Below are positions 16,817 to 25,186 of a DNA stretch of 44,712 nt, piece by piece. The position numbers and the translations under genes were made by a program. How positions within the stretch are numbered: the first letter of the stretch is position 1; the number at the start of each line of letters is the position of its first letter. The DNA comes from Nitrosopelagicus sp964511265 (lineage in GTDB: Archaea; Thermoproteota; Nitrososphaeria; Nitrososphaerales; Nitrosopumilaceae), in NCBI GenBank assembly GCA_964511265.1, contig CAZEES010000008.1:1-44712 (forward strand). The letters run 5' to 3'. A model generated the notes under the pieces. That model was not told the DNA's origin, did not search any database, and saw nothing but the letters and a program-made list of their open reading frames with translations.

Positions 16817-17853
16817 TGCTGTGGTTTATCGGATTAGGTATTTCAGGAATTTCAGAATTATCGGACAGTACACGAAATATAATAAAAAATGCCGAAGTGG
16901 TTTATTTAGAATCATTTACCAGCCCAATTTCAGATACTGAGAAAGAAGAGTTAAAGAGAATTTGCAATGGAGAATTTAAGATTGCAAAGCGTTGGGTAGT
17001 TGAAGACGGAAATGAAATTTTAGAGAGTGCTAAGAACAAAGAAACCGTATTAATTTCATATGGGGATCCATACATAGCAACAACACATCTTGAATTAAAG
17101 ACAAGAGCCATGAATGACAAAATAGAGACAAAAACAATACATTCGTCTTCAATTGTTTCATCATTAATCGGAGAAGTAGGATTACACTACTACAAGGTTG
17201 GAAAAGTATTGACAATCATGAATGATCCAAAATCAATGATTACACCATACAATACAATTTTCGATAATCTGTTAAATAAGACACATTCAGTCATCTTACT
17301 AGAATATAATGAGGACAAATCATTTTTTCTTCAACCACAAGATGCTCTGTCTTTATTGTTAGACATAGAAAAAATACAAAATAGAAAGGTTATCTCTGAA
17401 GAAATGTTTGCTATTGTTGCATCTAGAATTGGAAAAAATGATCAGAAAATTGTATCTGGAAAAGTAACAAAATTAATTAAAAAAGAATTTGGAGAGCCGC
17501 CCCATAGTATAATCATATCTGGAAAATTACATTTTACTGAATCAGATGCAATAAAAGCAATTACAGAATGTTTAGATGAACCAATCGATAATTCAGCAGA
17601 TGTCAAGAGTATTTCTGAACAGATGATTGAGAAGTATGTTCCGATGGTTAGAGAAGCATTAGAGGAAATTAGACCACATTATAAGAATCTTAAAGAATAC
17701 GAAGATGTTTTGATTAATGCTAAATTATACATTGATGACGCAGAAAATTTTCTTAAAGAAGGAAAAAAAGAGTATGCAGTATTAAGTATAGGATATGCAG
17801 ACGGTCTAGTTGATGCACTGCGAATTGCAAAAGGTTTTGATCCAAAAATGTGA
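16816..17853 (+). CDS. dphB: Diphthine synthase DphB fused to a DUF357 domain
   Basis: 345 residues. Residues 1 to about 245 are a tetrapyrrole-methylase-fold SAM methyltransferase (LWFIGLGISGISELS, SYGDPYIATTH) that methylates the diphthamide precursor on elongation factor 2. Residues about 265-340 are a helical DUF357 domain (EKYVPMVREALEE, then FLKEGKKEYAVLSIGYADGLVDALRIAKG). DUF357 is usually a separate small archaeal protein, often encoded beside an FAD synthase-like nucleotidyltransferase. Here the fused gene is followed 42 bases later by ribL, which keeps that neighbourhood. The role of DUF357 is unknown. Confidence 0.88.
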   Translation: MLWFIGLGISGISELSDSTRNIIKNAEVVYLESFTSPISDTEKEELKRICNGEFKIAKRWVVEDGNEILESAKNKETVLISYGDPYIATTHLELKTRAMNDKIETKTIHSSSIVSSLIGEVGLHYYKVGKVLTIMNDPKSMITPYNTIFDNLLNKTHSVILLEYNEDKSFFLQPQDALSLLLDIEKIQNRKVISEEMFAIVASRIGKNDQKIVSGKVTKLIKKEFGEPPHSIIISGKLHFTESDAIKAITECLDEPIDNSADVKSISEQMIEKYVPMVREALEEIRPHYKNLKEYEDVLINAKLYIDDAENFLKEGKKEYAVLSIGYADGLVDALRIAKGFDPKM

Positions 17854-17895
17854 TAACGATGAGTTGAAATTGGACGTATCATTACGGGAAATAAC

Positions 17896-18354
17896 ATGAA
17901 AACACTAAAAGAGATACAAGATTCTAATTCAAGAATTGTTTTAGCAGGAGGAGTTTTTGATATAATTCATCCTGGTCATATCCATACACTAAATGATGCA
18001 AAGAAATTAGGAGACCTTTTGGTGGTGGTAGTTGCAACAGATAAGACTGCCATAAAGATGAAAAAACGTGAACCATTACACAGTGCCAAGTTAAGACAGG
18101 AATTAGTTTCATCGCTAACCATGGTAGATTTATGTATAATTGGAGATGAAGGAGATATTTTCAGGACAGTAGATTTGGTTAAACCCCAAATTATTGCGTT
18201 AGGTTATGATCAAATTCATCAGGAAAAATTCATTACAGATGGCTGTAAAAAAATAAACCTAGATGTTACGGTGGCTAGATTAGAATCCCCAAGACCTGAG
18301 ACATCAAGTTCAAAAATTCAAAAAGAATATGGTAAAGAAATTCACGGACTTTAA
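17896..18354 (+). CDS. ribL: FAD synthase RibL (archaeal cytidylyltransferase family)
   Basis: This 152-residue nucleotidyltransferase has GGVFDIIHPGHIHTL (HxGH at about residues 24-27) and a C-terminal SSSK replacing ISST. It would adenylate FMN to FAD. Its stop codon TAA shares the palindrome TTAA with the stop of the convergent riboflavin kinase gene, so the two flavin-cofactor enzymes are encoded end to end. Archaeal RibL proteins are about this length. A glycerol-3-phosphate cytidylyltransferase is an alternative, but context favours RibL. Confidence 0.82.
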   Translation: MKTLKEIQDSNSRIVLAGGVFDIIHPGHIHTLNDAKKLGDLLVVVVATDKTAIKMKKREPLHSAKLRQELVSSLTMVDLCIIGDEGDIFRTVDLVKPQIIALGYDQIHQEKFITDGCKKINLDVTVARLESPRPETSSSKIQKEYGKEIHGL

Positions 18355-19043
18355 GAGAAATTACCTAAAATTGAAATTTTAACTTTCACGTTTGATTTAT
18401 TTCCAATTTTTAAGGACTTTCGTATATTACTTTTTGAGATAAATTCAACAATTGTTGTATCATGGTGAGTTCTTTCTAATAGAATTAATTCACAATCAAT
18501 TTTATTATTTATTTTTGCTTTAAAGCACTTAACCCATCCAAATGTTCGTTTACCATCAGAGAAAGAATTAATCTTCATTCCTTCATAATTTGATAATTGT
18601 GAAATAGCCTCAGAGAATTTTTTTTCGGTTAATTGAACATTCAATGTTCCAGGATAAGGAATGTAGCCTAATTTTGATTTGAATTGTTTTGTATATCCTT
18701 TCATCGACATATAGTATGCCCCTTCTCCCATTCCTGAAGTTATTGTACCTGTAAGGGATAATGAATTAGGAGATTTAGAGATTAATTTTGATAAAAGATT
18801 ATGAAGTGTCGATAATTCAACAAATCCTTGATTTGTAATTTTTATTGATTGTTTTCTTCCAGATTGTATTCGCTCAATAAATCCGCCTAACTCTAATTCT
18901 TTCAGATGTAAAGATGCAGATTGTTGAGATTTTCCTATTTCTTTTCCAAGGGAGGTAGTAGTTATATTGACAAAATTATGTTTTCCACCTTTAGATAAAA
19001 TGTGAGCTAAGGTAAGAAGATGTTGTGTTTTAAGATCAGTCAT
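18351..19043 (-). CDS. rbkR: RbkR: HTH regulator fused to CTP-dependent riboflavin kinase
   Basis: 230 residues. The N-terminal winged helix (about 1-75, with SLGKEIGKSQQSASLHLKEL) is followed by an archaeal riboflavin kinase domain (about 95-225: SGMGEGAYYMSM, then GYIPYPGTLNVQL). This architecture is the known bifunctional archaeal regulator that makes FMN with CTP and controls riboflavin genes. Its start overlaps the end of dnaG by one base, so it is transcribed with the primase gene. It converges on ribL with a shared TTAA stop. DNA binding here is inferred from the domain. Confidence 0.88.
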   Translation of the reverse strand: MTDLKTQHLLTLAHILSKGGKHNFVNITTTSLGKEIGKSQQSASLHLKELELGGFIERIQSGRKQSIKITNQGFVELSTLHNLLSKLISKSPNSLSLTGTITSGMGEGAYYMSMKGYTKQFKSKLGYIPYPGTLNVQLTEKKFSEAISQLSNYEGMKINSFSDGKRTFGWVKCFKAKINNKIDCELILLERTHHDTTIVEFISKSNIRKSLKIGNKSNVKVKISILGNFS

Positions 19044-20191
19044 TAATTAGATGCTATACCAAGTTCTCTAAATGTTTTTAATGATACACCATCAGCATCA
19101 GATAGTTTTGCAGTTCTATGACCGATTATGTTTTCGACACCGGCAGTTTTTGCAGCATCAACTAGTCTTTGAGTGATTATTCCATCTAGGATTAGGTATT
19201 TTATTCCAGATTGACCACTAATTTTACCAACTAATTCAGGAATTGCAACTCTAAAGATTTCAGTTTCATCGGAACCAAGTGCAATTGCTTCTAAAGATTC
19301 ATTTAATTCTGAAAATTTATTTTTACATAATTCAGCAAGGGGACCATCATCTACATCTTTAATTGTAGGTTCGGATAATTCCTCTTCCATTTGTTTTTTG
19401 ACTGGACTTAAGAGTTCATCAACTCTTTTTGGAGTTAGTTCTTCAACTTCAATTCCAGTATCAGCACGTAATTCAAGATCAACGTGTACAACAGATTTTA
19501 GTTCTTTTAGAATGAATCCTCCAGCTCTATCACCATCTGTAAATGCTACAACTTTTTCTTTTTGATCACATATTTCTTTGATTGATTCATCAATTCTTCC
19601 GCCTTCAAATGCAAGCGCATTGTCATATCCAGCTCTCAAGAGGTTAATGATATCAGCTCTGCCTTCTACAAGAATTATCCATTTAGAATCAAATATTCCA
19701 TTACTACAATGAAGTTTTTTTGGACCATATGTTGTAATTTTATCAGAATTATTTTCATGTACTTGTTCAAGCATTTCTTGTCCTTCACTGACAGAGTTTG
19801 TAGACCATTTTTGTTTAATTTCTTTAGCACGTTGTAAGATATCTTGTTTTTTTGTTGCTCTTACATCATCGATCGCATCTAATCTAAATTTGCTATCAAA
19901 TGGACCAACTTTGTCAATACTTTCAATTGCAGCAGAAATTAACGAACAGGTGTCAATATCTGTGCTCATTGGCAATAATGCATCACCTTTGGTTGTATTT
20001 TCAGTGCTGAAAGTATTAACTTCTATTCGACCGACCTTAGATACTCTCTGGAGTTCATTCAGATTCATTTCAGGTCCCAAGAGACCCTCAGTTTGTCCGA
20101 ATATTGCTCCGATTATATCTGCTCGTTCGACAAGCCCATCAACTTCGAATGACAGTTTAACGTGATACTTGACAATACCGGTATATGGCAA
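19043..20191 (-). CDS. dnaG: DnaG-like primase (archaeal)
   Basis: This 382-residue archaeal DnaG starts MPYTGIVKYHVKLSFEVDG as in its orthologues. The TOPRIM domain shows EGRAD (residues 176-180) and DGDRAG (219-224), which bind metal. In archaea the protein is both a primase-fold enzyme and a stable subunit of the RNA exosome, so RNA degradation is a likely role. It overlaps rbkR by one base. The length is typical of Thaumarchaeota. Confidence 0.93.
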   Translation of the reverse strand: MPYTGIVKYHVKLSFEVDGLVERADIIGAIFGQTEGLLGPEMNLNELQRVSKVGRIEVNTFSTENTTKGDALLPMSTDIDTCSLISAAIESIDKVGPFDSKFRLDAIDDVRATKKQDILQRAKEIKQKWSTNSVSEGQEMLEQVHENNSDKITTYGPKKLHCSNGIFDSKWIILVEGRADIINLLRAGYDNALAFEGGRIDESIKEICDQKEKVVAFTDGDRAGGFILKELKSVVHVDLELRADTGIEVEELTPKRVDELLSPVKKQMEEELSEPTIKDVDDGPLAELCKNKFSELNESLEAIALGSDETEIFRVAIPELVGKISGQSGIKYLILDGIITQRLVDAAKTAGVENIIGHRTAKLSDADGVSLKTFRELGIASN

Positions 20192-20291
20192 TTATTTATC
20201 ATCTCCTTAATATTCAATATTCAGAGATATTACTTGAGATTTATAAACGATTTGAATAAATTAAATGAAAAAGAGAGAATAGAAAATATGT

Positions 20292-20768
20292 TTACTCAGT
20301 ACTGAATGAAGAGCCACAAGAACAAGATTTTGTTACATTTGGATTATTGATTTTAAAACCAGAACCCATTAAGCTTTCAATGTAATCAACATTTGCGCCT
20401 TGAAGATGATCAATGCTCATGCTGTCGACTAGTACTTTAACACCATTTTCTTCCATTACACTATCATCTTCTTCAGCTTCCTTTTCGAAGCCCATTCCGT
20501 ATGATAGACCAGAACAACCACCACCTTGAACATATATTCTCAGGAATTGTGGTGTTCCTTCTTCCTCAGCCATGAATTCTTGAATTTTTTCAGCGGCTTT
20601 TGAAGTGATTGTTACCATTTTACCTGATTGTGTTTTAGGTTGTTCTAATTCTGTAGATGCCTGTTGTGGTTTTGGAGGTTCAGCATGAGATTCATGATGT
20701 CCATCACATCCACATCCACCATGATCATGTGATTCATGGGATGCATCGTGAGATTGTTCAGTTGCCAT
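20292..20768 (-). CDS. A-type iron-sulfur cluster carrier with His/Cys-rich N-terminal tail
   Basis: About 158 residues from the ATG at 20768 (another ATG 12 bases upstream). The C-terminal 105 residues are an IscA/ErpA/HesB domain with GGGCSGLSYGM and the pair in SCSCGSSF, the three cysteines that bind the cluster or iron. The first 30 residues are unusual: seven histidines and two cysteines (HESHDHGGCGCDGHHESH), probably binding metal, joined by a Pro/Gln-rich linker. It would receive or deliver Fe-S clusters. Standard A-type carriers are about 110 residues and lack this tail. Confidence 0.88.
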   Translation of the reverse strand: MATEQSHDASHESHDHGGCGCDGHHESHAEPPKPQQASTELEQPKTQSGKMVTITSKAAEKIQEFMAEEEGTPQFLRIYVQGGGCSGLSYGMGFEKEAEEDDSVMEENGVKVLVDSMSIDHLQGANVDYIESLMGSGFKINNPNVTKSCSCGSSFSTE

Positions 20769-20852
20769 ATCAAAAATCATTTTTCAAATTATAAGAAGCT
20801 TTTCATACTTTGCACAGTAGTTAATAAAGAAAATAAGGAAAAATAGAAGATT

Positions 20853-21614
20853 CTATTTTTTAGATTTATTTACAAAGTCTGTCATGCGTTTTTCTCTATC
20901 AGGATCAGAGAAACAATTTCTCCAAGCCAATAGTTCGATACCTAGTCCAGTATCAAGATCTGCATTTCGTCCTTTGTTGATAGCTGTTTTTGACATGTGA
21001 ACTGCAAGTGATGCATTTGATGCAATGGTTTTTGCCATGTTCATAACTTCGTCCATAAGAGATTCTAATGGAACGACATTGTTAACAAGACCAATTTCTT
21101 TTGCTTCAGATGCTTTGATCATTTTTCCAGTATAGACAAGTTCTTTTGCTTTTGCAATACCAACTATTCGCATTAATCTTTGTGTTCCACCCCATCCTGG
21201 AGGGATTCCGATTGTAACTTCAGGTTGGCCCATCCTTGCATTTTCAGATGCGATTCTAATGTCACAAGACATTGCAACTTCACATCCTCCACCTAATGCA
21301 AATCCGTTAATTGCAGCAATAGTTGGTTTTGTAACATTTTCAACTGTTGCAGTAACTTCTTGCCCAAGCTTTGCATATACTTCCGATTCATCAGCAGAGA
21401 TTTTTGACATGTATTCAATATCAGCTCCAGCTGAGAATGCTTTATCGCCTTCACCAGTCAAAATAATTACCTTAACACTGTCATCTTTATCGAGTTGCTG
21501 GAAAGTAGAAATAATTTCTTTTGCAACATCAATATTCATGGCGTTAAGCTTTGTAGGGCGATTAATCTTTACGATACAAACGCCTTCATCTTTGCTTGTT
21601 GTAATCATTGACAT
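20853..21614 (-). CDS. 3-hydroxypropionyl-CoA dehydratase/crotonyl-CoA hydratase-like enoyl-CoA hydratase
   Basis: This 253-residue crotonase-family enzyme shows the oxyanion-hole regions AFSAGADI and FALGGGCEVAMSCD, and a catalytic glutamate region GQPEVTIGIPPGWGG. It lies 36 bases downstream of the ADP-forming acyl-CoA synthetase on the same strand. The Nitrosopumilus maritimus pair in this arrangement is characterised as 3-hydroxypropionyl-CoA synthetase and dehydratase of the 3-hydroxypropionate/4-hydroxybutyrate carbon-fixation cycle. It likely dehydrates 3-hydroxypropionyl-CoA to acryloyl-CoA and may also hydrate crotonyl-CoA. Family is certain; pathway role rests on context. Confidence 0.85.
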   Translation of the reverse strand: MSMITTSKDEGVCIVKINRPTKLNAMNIDVAKEIISTFQQLDKDDSVKVIILTGEGDKAFSAGADIEYMSKISADESEVYAKLGQEVTATVENVTKPTIAAINGFALGGGCEVAMSCDIRIASENARMGQPEVTIGIPPGWGGTQRLMRIVGIAKAKELVYTGKMIKASEAKEIGLVNNVVPLESLMDEVMNMAKTIASNASLAVHMSKTAINKGRNADLDTGLGIELLAWRNCFSDPDREKRMTDFVNKSKK

Positions 21615-21650
21615 GATAGAAAACGAATAGACTGTAAAATTAAATGTTAT

Positions 21651-23771
21651 CTATTTTCCGCGTACTTTGCCCCATTGGGCTAATGCAGATGCAGCTGCAA
21701 CCCAAGTTCTAAGGTCCTGATAAACTGGAACATTATGTTTTTCAATTAATTTTATCATTTTTTCAGTGTATGGTCCACCATTTCCACCACATAAAATTGG
21801 CTTTTTTCTTTTCTTTGAAAGTGCAGATAGATAATCAACAATAGTTTCTTCAAGAGGATCATCTTGGAATACAAACCAAGGCATTGCAATATCAATATTT
21901 TTGTCTGCCAAGAATTGTTCAATGACAAAATTATAATCACCTGCAGTTGCACCACCACCTACATCTGCTGGATTGCCACTATGAATAGGAACTGTTGGGG
22001 GGAAATGCGCCTTTATTTTTTTGCGAGTTTTTGAATCTAATTTTCCTATTGTGAGTCCTAAGCGTTCTAAATGATCAATTCCACCAATCATTGGACCAGC
22101 CCCATTGCTAGTCATAGCAACACGATTACCTTTTGCAGGAGGTTGCCATGCCATTGCCTTTAAGACACCAACTAATTCTTGGTAACTATCAACTGAGATA
22201 ATTCCTGCTTGTTTGAACGCACCCATGATCATTGCATTAGAACCACCAAGAGAACCTGTATGAGATGCGGCTTGTTTTGCACCTGCAGCACTTCTTCCAC
22301 TCTTCCAAATGATGATTGGTTTTTTCTTTTCTTTCATTACACGTTTTGCAGTATTGATGAATTTTCTACCATCGCCAAATCCTTCGACGTATAGTCCAAT
22401 TACTTTAGTTTGAGGATCATTTGCAGCATACCATATCATATCTGCTTCATCAACATCAGAACGATTACCAAAACTAATCATTTTTGATAAACCAAACAAA
22501 TCAGCACTTTCCAACATACTAATTCCCATTGTTCCACTTTGTGAGAAGAATGCAACATTTCCTAATTTTGAACGAACCATTCTGGCTTGTCCTTGGAATG
22601 CACAATCAAGTCTATTTGCTGCATTAAACATTCCAATACAATTAGGACCGATTACACGAATTTTGTGTTTTAATGATAATTCTTTTACTTCAGCTTCCAT
22701 TGCGGCTCTGTCACCACCAAGCTCTTTACCGCCACCAGAGACAATTACCACACTGTGAATTCCTTTCTTTGCACAAGTCTTCATGATTGCACCACATGCA
22801 GAAAGATCAACACAGACAACAACCAGATCAACCTTTGCTTTGATTGATTCTAATGATGGATAACATTTTATTCCAAGAATTTTCTTCTGTTTAGGATTTA
22901 TTGGGTAAACTTTACCCTTAAAGTCTTGTTTCCCTAGTGCGTCTAACACTGAATTACCAATTTTTCCTGGTGTTGAAGATGCACCAACTAGTGCAACCGA
23001 TTTTGGAGTAAAGAATTTCTCCATTGAGGCGATGATTGGTTTTGCTTTTGAGATTGAGTTCTTTTTTAGCTCTTTATTGAGAATAATTTTTGCATCTACT
23101 ACAAAGTAAGATTTTGGATATACAATGACTGGGTTAAAGTCAATACTGTTTATGTAATCTGCATTATCAACACCCATTTTTCCAATTTGTACTAATGCTT
23201 TAGCAACCATGTTTGTGTCAATTGGTGCACTTCCACGGAATCCTTTGAGAAGTTTTGAGCCTTTTAATTCATTTAACATCGATTTTGCATCAGAGGTTGT
23301 TATTGGGAGCATTCTAAATGCAACATCCTTGAAGACTTCAGTCATTATTCCTCCCAATCCAGCCATAAGCATTGGACCAAATTGAGGATCATTTTGTATA
23401 CCAACAATTAGTTCTACACCACCTTTTGGAACCATTTTTTCCAAGAGTATTCCTTTTACGTCAACTCCTTTTTTCTTGGATAAACGACCATACATGTCAT
23501 TGAATGTTTTTTTGACATCAGACACATTATCTAATCCAACTTTTACTCCTCCAACGTCAGTTTTATGGAGGATTTGAGGAGATACAACTTTCATTACTAA
23601 TGGAAATCCTAGTTTTTTTGCTTGTTTAGCTGCTTCGTCAGCAGATTTTACTAAAGCAAATCCTGGAACTTTGATACCATATTTCTTTAAGATGCCTTTT
23701 GATGATTCTTCAGTAATTACTTTATGATCTGTTTTTATGATTTCCTCAAAGACGTTTTTTACAGAAGACAT
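21651..23771 (-). CDS. ADP-forming acyl-CoA synthetase, probably 3-hydroxypropionyl-CoA synthetase
   Basis: 706 residues in the order ATP-grasp (about 1-230) then CoA-binding and ligase parts (about 250-700). KTDVGGVKVGL and QNDPQFGPML mark the ATP-grasp domain, LVGASSTPGKIG the CoA-binding Rossmann fold, and SQSGTMG and ASHTGSLGG (His504) the phosphohistidine loop region. It forms an acyl-CoA from acid, CoA and ATP, releasing ADP, so costs one phosphoanhydride bond less than AMP-forming enzymes. Thaumarchaea use such enzymes in the 3-hydroxypropionate/4-hydroxybutyrate cycle. Pairing with the crotonase gene suggests the 3-hydroxypropionate step; the 4-hydroxybutyrate paralogue is the alternative. 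Confidence 0.87.
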   Translation of the reverse strand: MSSVKNVFEEIIKTDHKVITEESSKGILKKYGIKVPGFALVKSADEAAKQAKKLGFPLVMKVVSPQILHKTDVGGVKVGLDNVSDVKKTFNDMYGRLSKKKGVDVKGILLEKMVPKGGVELIVGIQNDPQFGPMLMAGLGGIMTEVFKDVAFRMLPITTSDAKSMLNELKGSKLLKGFRGSAPIDTNMVAKALVQIGKMGVDNADYINSIDFNPVIVYPKSYFVVDAKIILNKELKKNSISKAKPIIASMEKFFTPKSVALVGASSTPGKIGNSVLDALGKQDFKGKVYPINPKQKKILGIKCYPSLESIKAKVDLVVVCVDLSACGAIMKTCAKKGIHSVVIVSGGGKELGGDRAAMEAEVKELSLKHKIRVIGPNCIGMFNAANRLDCAFQGQARMVRSKLGNVAFFSQSGTMGISMLESADLFGLSKMISFGNRSDVDEADMIWYAANDPQTKVIGLYVEGFGDGRKFINTAKRVMKEKKKPIIIWKSGRSAAGAKQAASHTGSLGGSNAMIMGAFKQAGIISVDSYQELVGVLKAMAWQPPAKGNRVAMTSNGAGPMIGGIDHLERLGLTIGKLDSKTRKKIKAHFPPTVPIHSGNPADVGGGATAGDYNFVIEQFLADKNIDIAMPWFVFQDDPLEETIVDYLSALSKKRKKPILCGGNGGPYTEKMIKLIEKHNVPVYQDLRTWVAAASALAQWGKVRGK

Positions 23772-23826
23772 TATTCGATCGATGAAAAAATTTTTCGCTA
23801 TATTAATCTTTGATCAAAATTTTTGT

Positions 23827-25095
23827 TTAAGGCCAGATGCCTTTAATTTCAAAGGCTTCAACAACTCTTTGTACTGCAAGTGCCATAGCAGCACGTCTAT
23901 TGTCAATTTTTTCTTTTTGGGCAAGGCTATACATGTCATTTAGACCTTGGACAATATTGGTTTCCATTTTATTTGCTACTTCATCAAATGACCAATAGTA
24001 ACCTTGATTATTTTGAACCCATTCCAAATAAGAGATGCAAACCCCACCAGAATTTGCAAGAATATCAGGAATCATGAAGATTTTTTTCTTGTAAATGATT
24101 GGATCAGCATCAGGTAATGTAGGACCATTTGCAGCCTCACCAATAATTTTACATTGTAATTTCTTTGCAATGGCAGGAGTGATTTGGTTTTCCAGTGCAC
24201 CAGGAACTAGAATGTCACATTTTGTTGTAAGTAATTGTTCAGTTGTGATCTTTTTACTTCCTGGAAAACCAACTACAGTGCCTTTCTTTTCTTTATGTGC
24301 GAGTAATTTACTAACTTTGAATCCTTTGGGAACAAGGATTGAACCTTGAGAGTCACTTGCTGCAATACATACTGCACCCATTTTTTCAAGATATTCTCCA
24401 GAGAATGTTGATGCATTACCAAATCCTTGTAAGACAACTGTTGCACCTTTTAATTTAATTTTCAAAATTTTGGCTGCTTCTCTAATACAATAAGCATTTC
24501 CCAGACCAGTTGCAACATTTCTTGCTAATGAACCACCCATTGGAATAGGTTTTCCAGTAATTACTCCAGGAGAATAATTATTTCCATTCATTTTACTAAA
24601 AGTATCCATAATCTGAGTCATTTCTTTTCCAGTTGTATAGACATCTGGTGCAGGTACATCTTTGTGTGGACCAATAACTTCAGCAATTTTTGAAGCAAAA
24701 TGTCGTGTTAAACGTTCAAGTTCTCCTGCACTAAGTTTTTCTTTTTTAGGATTTACAAAGATACCACCTTTACCGCCACCAAGGGGTATGTTGACTATCG
24801 CACATTTCCATGTCATCCATGAAGATAATGCCATGACTTCACGTTCCATGTATGGAACTCCACCTTCAGGATCAAAGTATCGAATGCCACCTTTGTATGG
24901 ACCACGATCGTTGTTATGTTGTGATCTAAATCCAGTAAAGACACGGATTTTTCCATTGTCCATTTTTACAGGAATTTTAACTCGTAAGATTCTATTTGGC
25001 ATTGCCAAATAATCACGTAAACCTTTATCTTTAATTTTTAAAACATCACAAGCATCATTAACTTGTTTTGTTGCGTTAGCAAAAGGATCATGCAT
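23827..25095 (-). CDS. gdhA: Glutamate dehydrogenase
   Basis: About 422 residues, Glu/Leu/Phe/Val dehydrogenase family. IPLGGGKGGI carries the catalytic lysine region; GPYKGGIRY and the nucleotide-binding GFGNAS are also visible. It converts 2-oxoglutarate and ammonium to glutamate, a direct entry for the ammonia these organisms handle. I take the ATG at 25095 (MHDPFANA); a TTG two codons upstream gives the longer frame. A palindrome-containing promoter region separates it from the divergent epimerase. Coenzyme preference is not clear. Confidence 0.93.
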   Translation of the reverse strand: MHDPFANATKQVNDACDVLKIKDKGLRDYLAMPNRILRVKIPVKMDNGKIRVFTGFRSQHNNDRGPYKGGIRYFDPEGGVPYMEREVMALSSWMTWKCAIVNIPLGGGKGGIFVNPKKEKLSAGELERLTRHFASKIAEVIGPHKDVPAPDVYTTGKEMTQIMDTFSKMNGNNYSPGVITGKPIPMGGSLARNVATGLGNAYCIREAAKILKIKLKGATVVLQGFGNASTFSGEYLEKMGAVCIAASDSQGSILVPKGFKVSKLLAHKEKKGTVVGFPGSKKITTEQLLTTKCDILVPGALENQITPAIAKKLQCKIIGEAANGPTLPDADPIIYKKKIFMIPDILANSGGVCISYLEWVQNNQGYYWSFDEVANKMETNIVQGLNDMYSLAQKEKIDNRRAAMALAVQRVVEAFEIKGIWP

Positions 25096-25126
25096 TACCA
25101 AGATGAATATTGTGTATTTTCGAATT

Positions 25127-25140
25127 ATACTTAAAAGTAT
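25127..25140. repeat. Inverted repeat ATACTT-AA-AAGTAT in the gdhA/epimerase intergenic region
   Basis: The two 6-base arms are perfect complements around AA. On the minus strand the element lies about 32-45 bases upstream of the gdhA ATG and touches its likely TATA region (AAGTATAATT). It may be an operator, but such AT-rich palindromes also arise by chance. Confidence 0.4.
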
Positions 25141-25186
25141 CTTTTAGAATATCAAATTTTTTAAAATGTCTAAATGTAATAATTTC

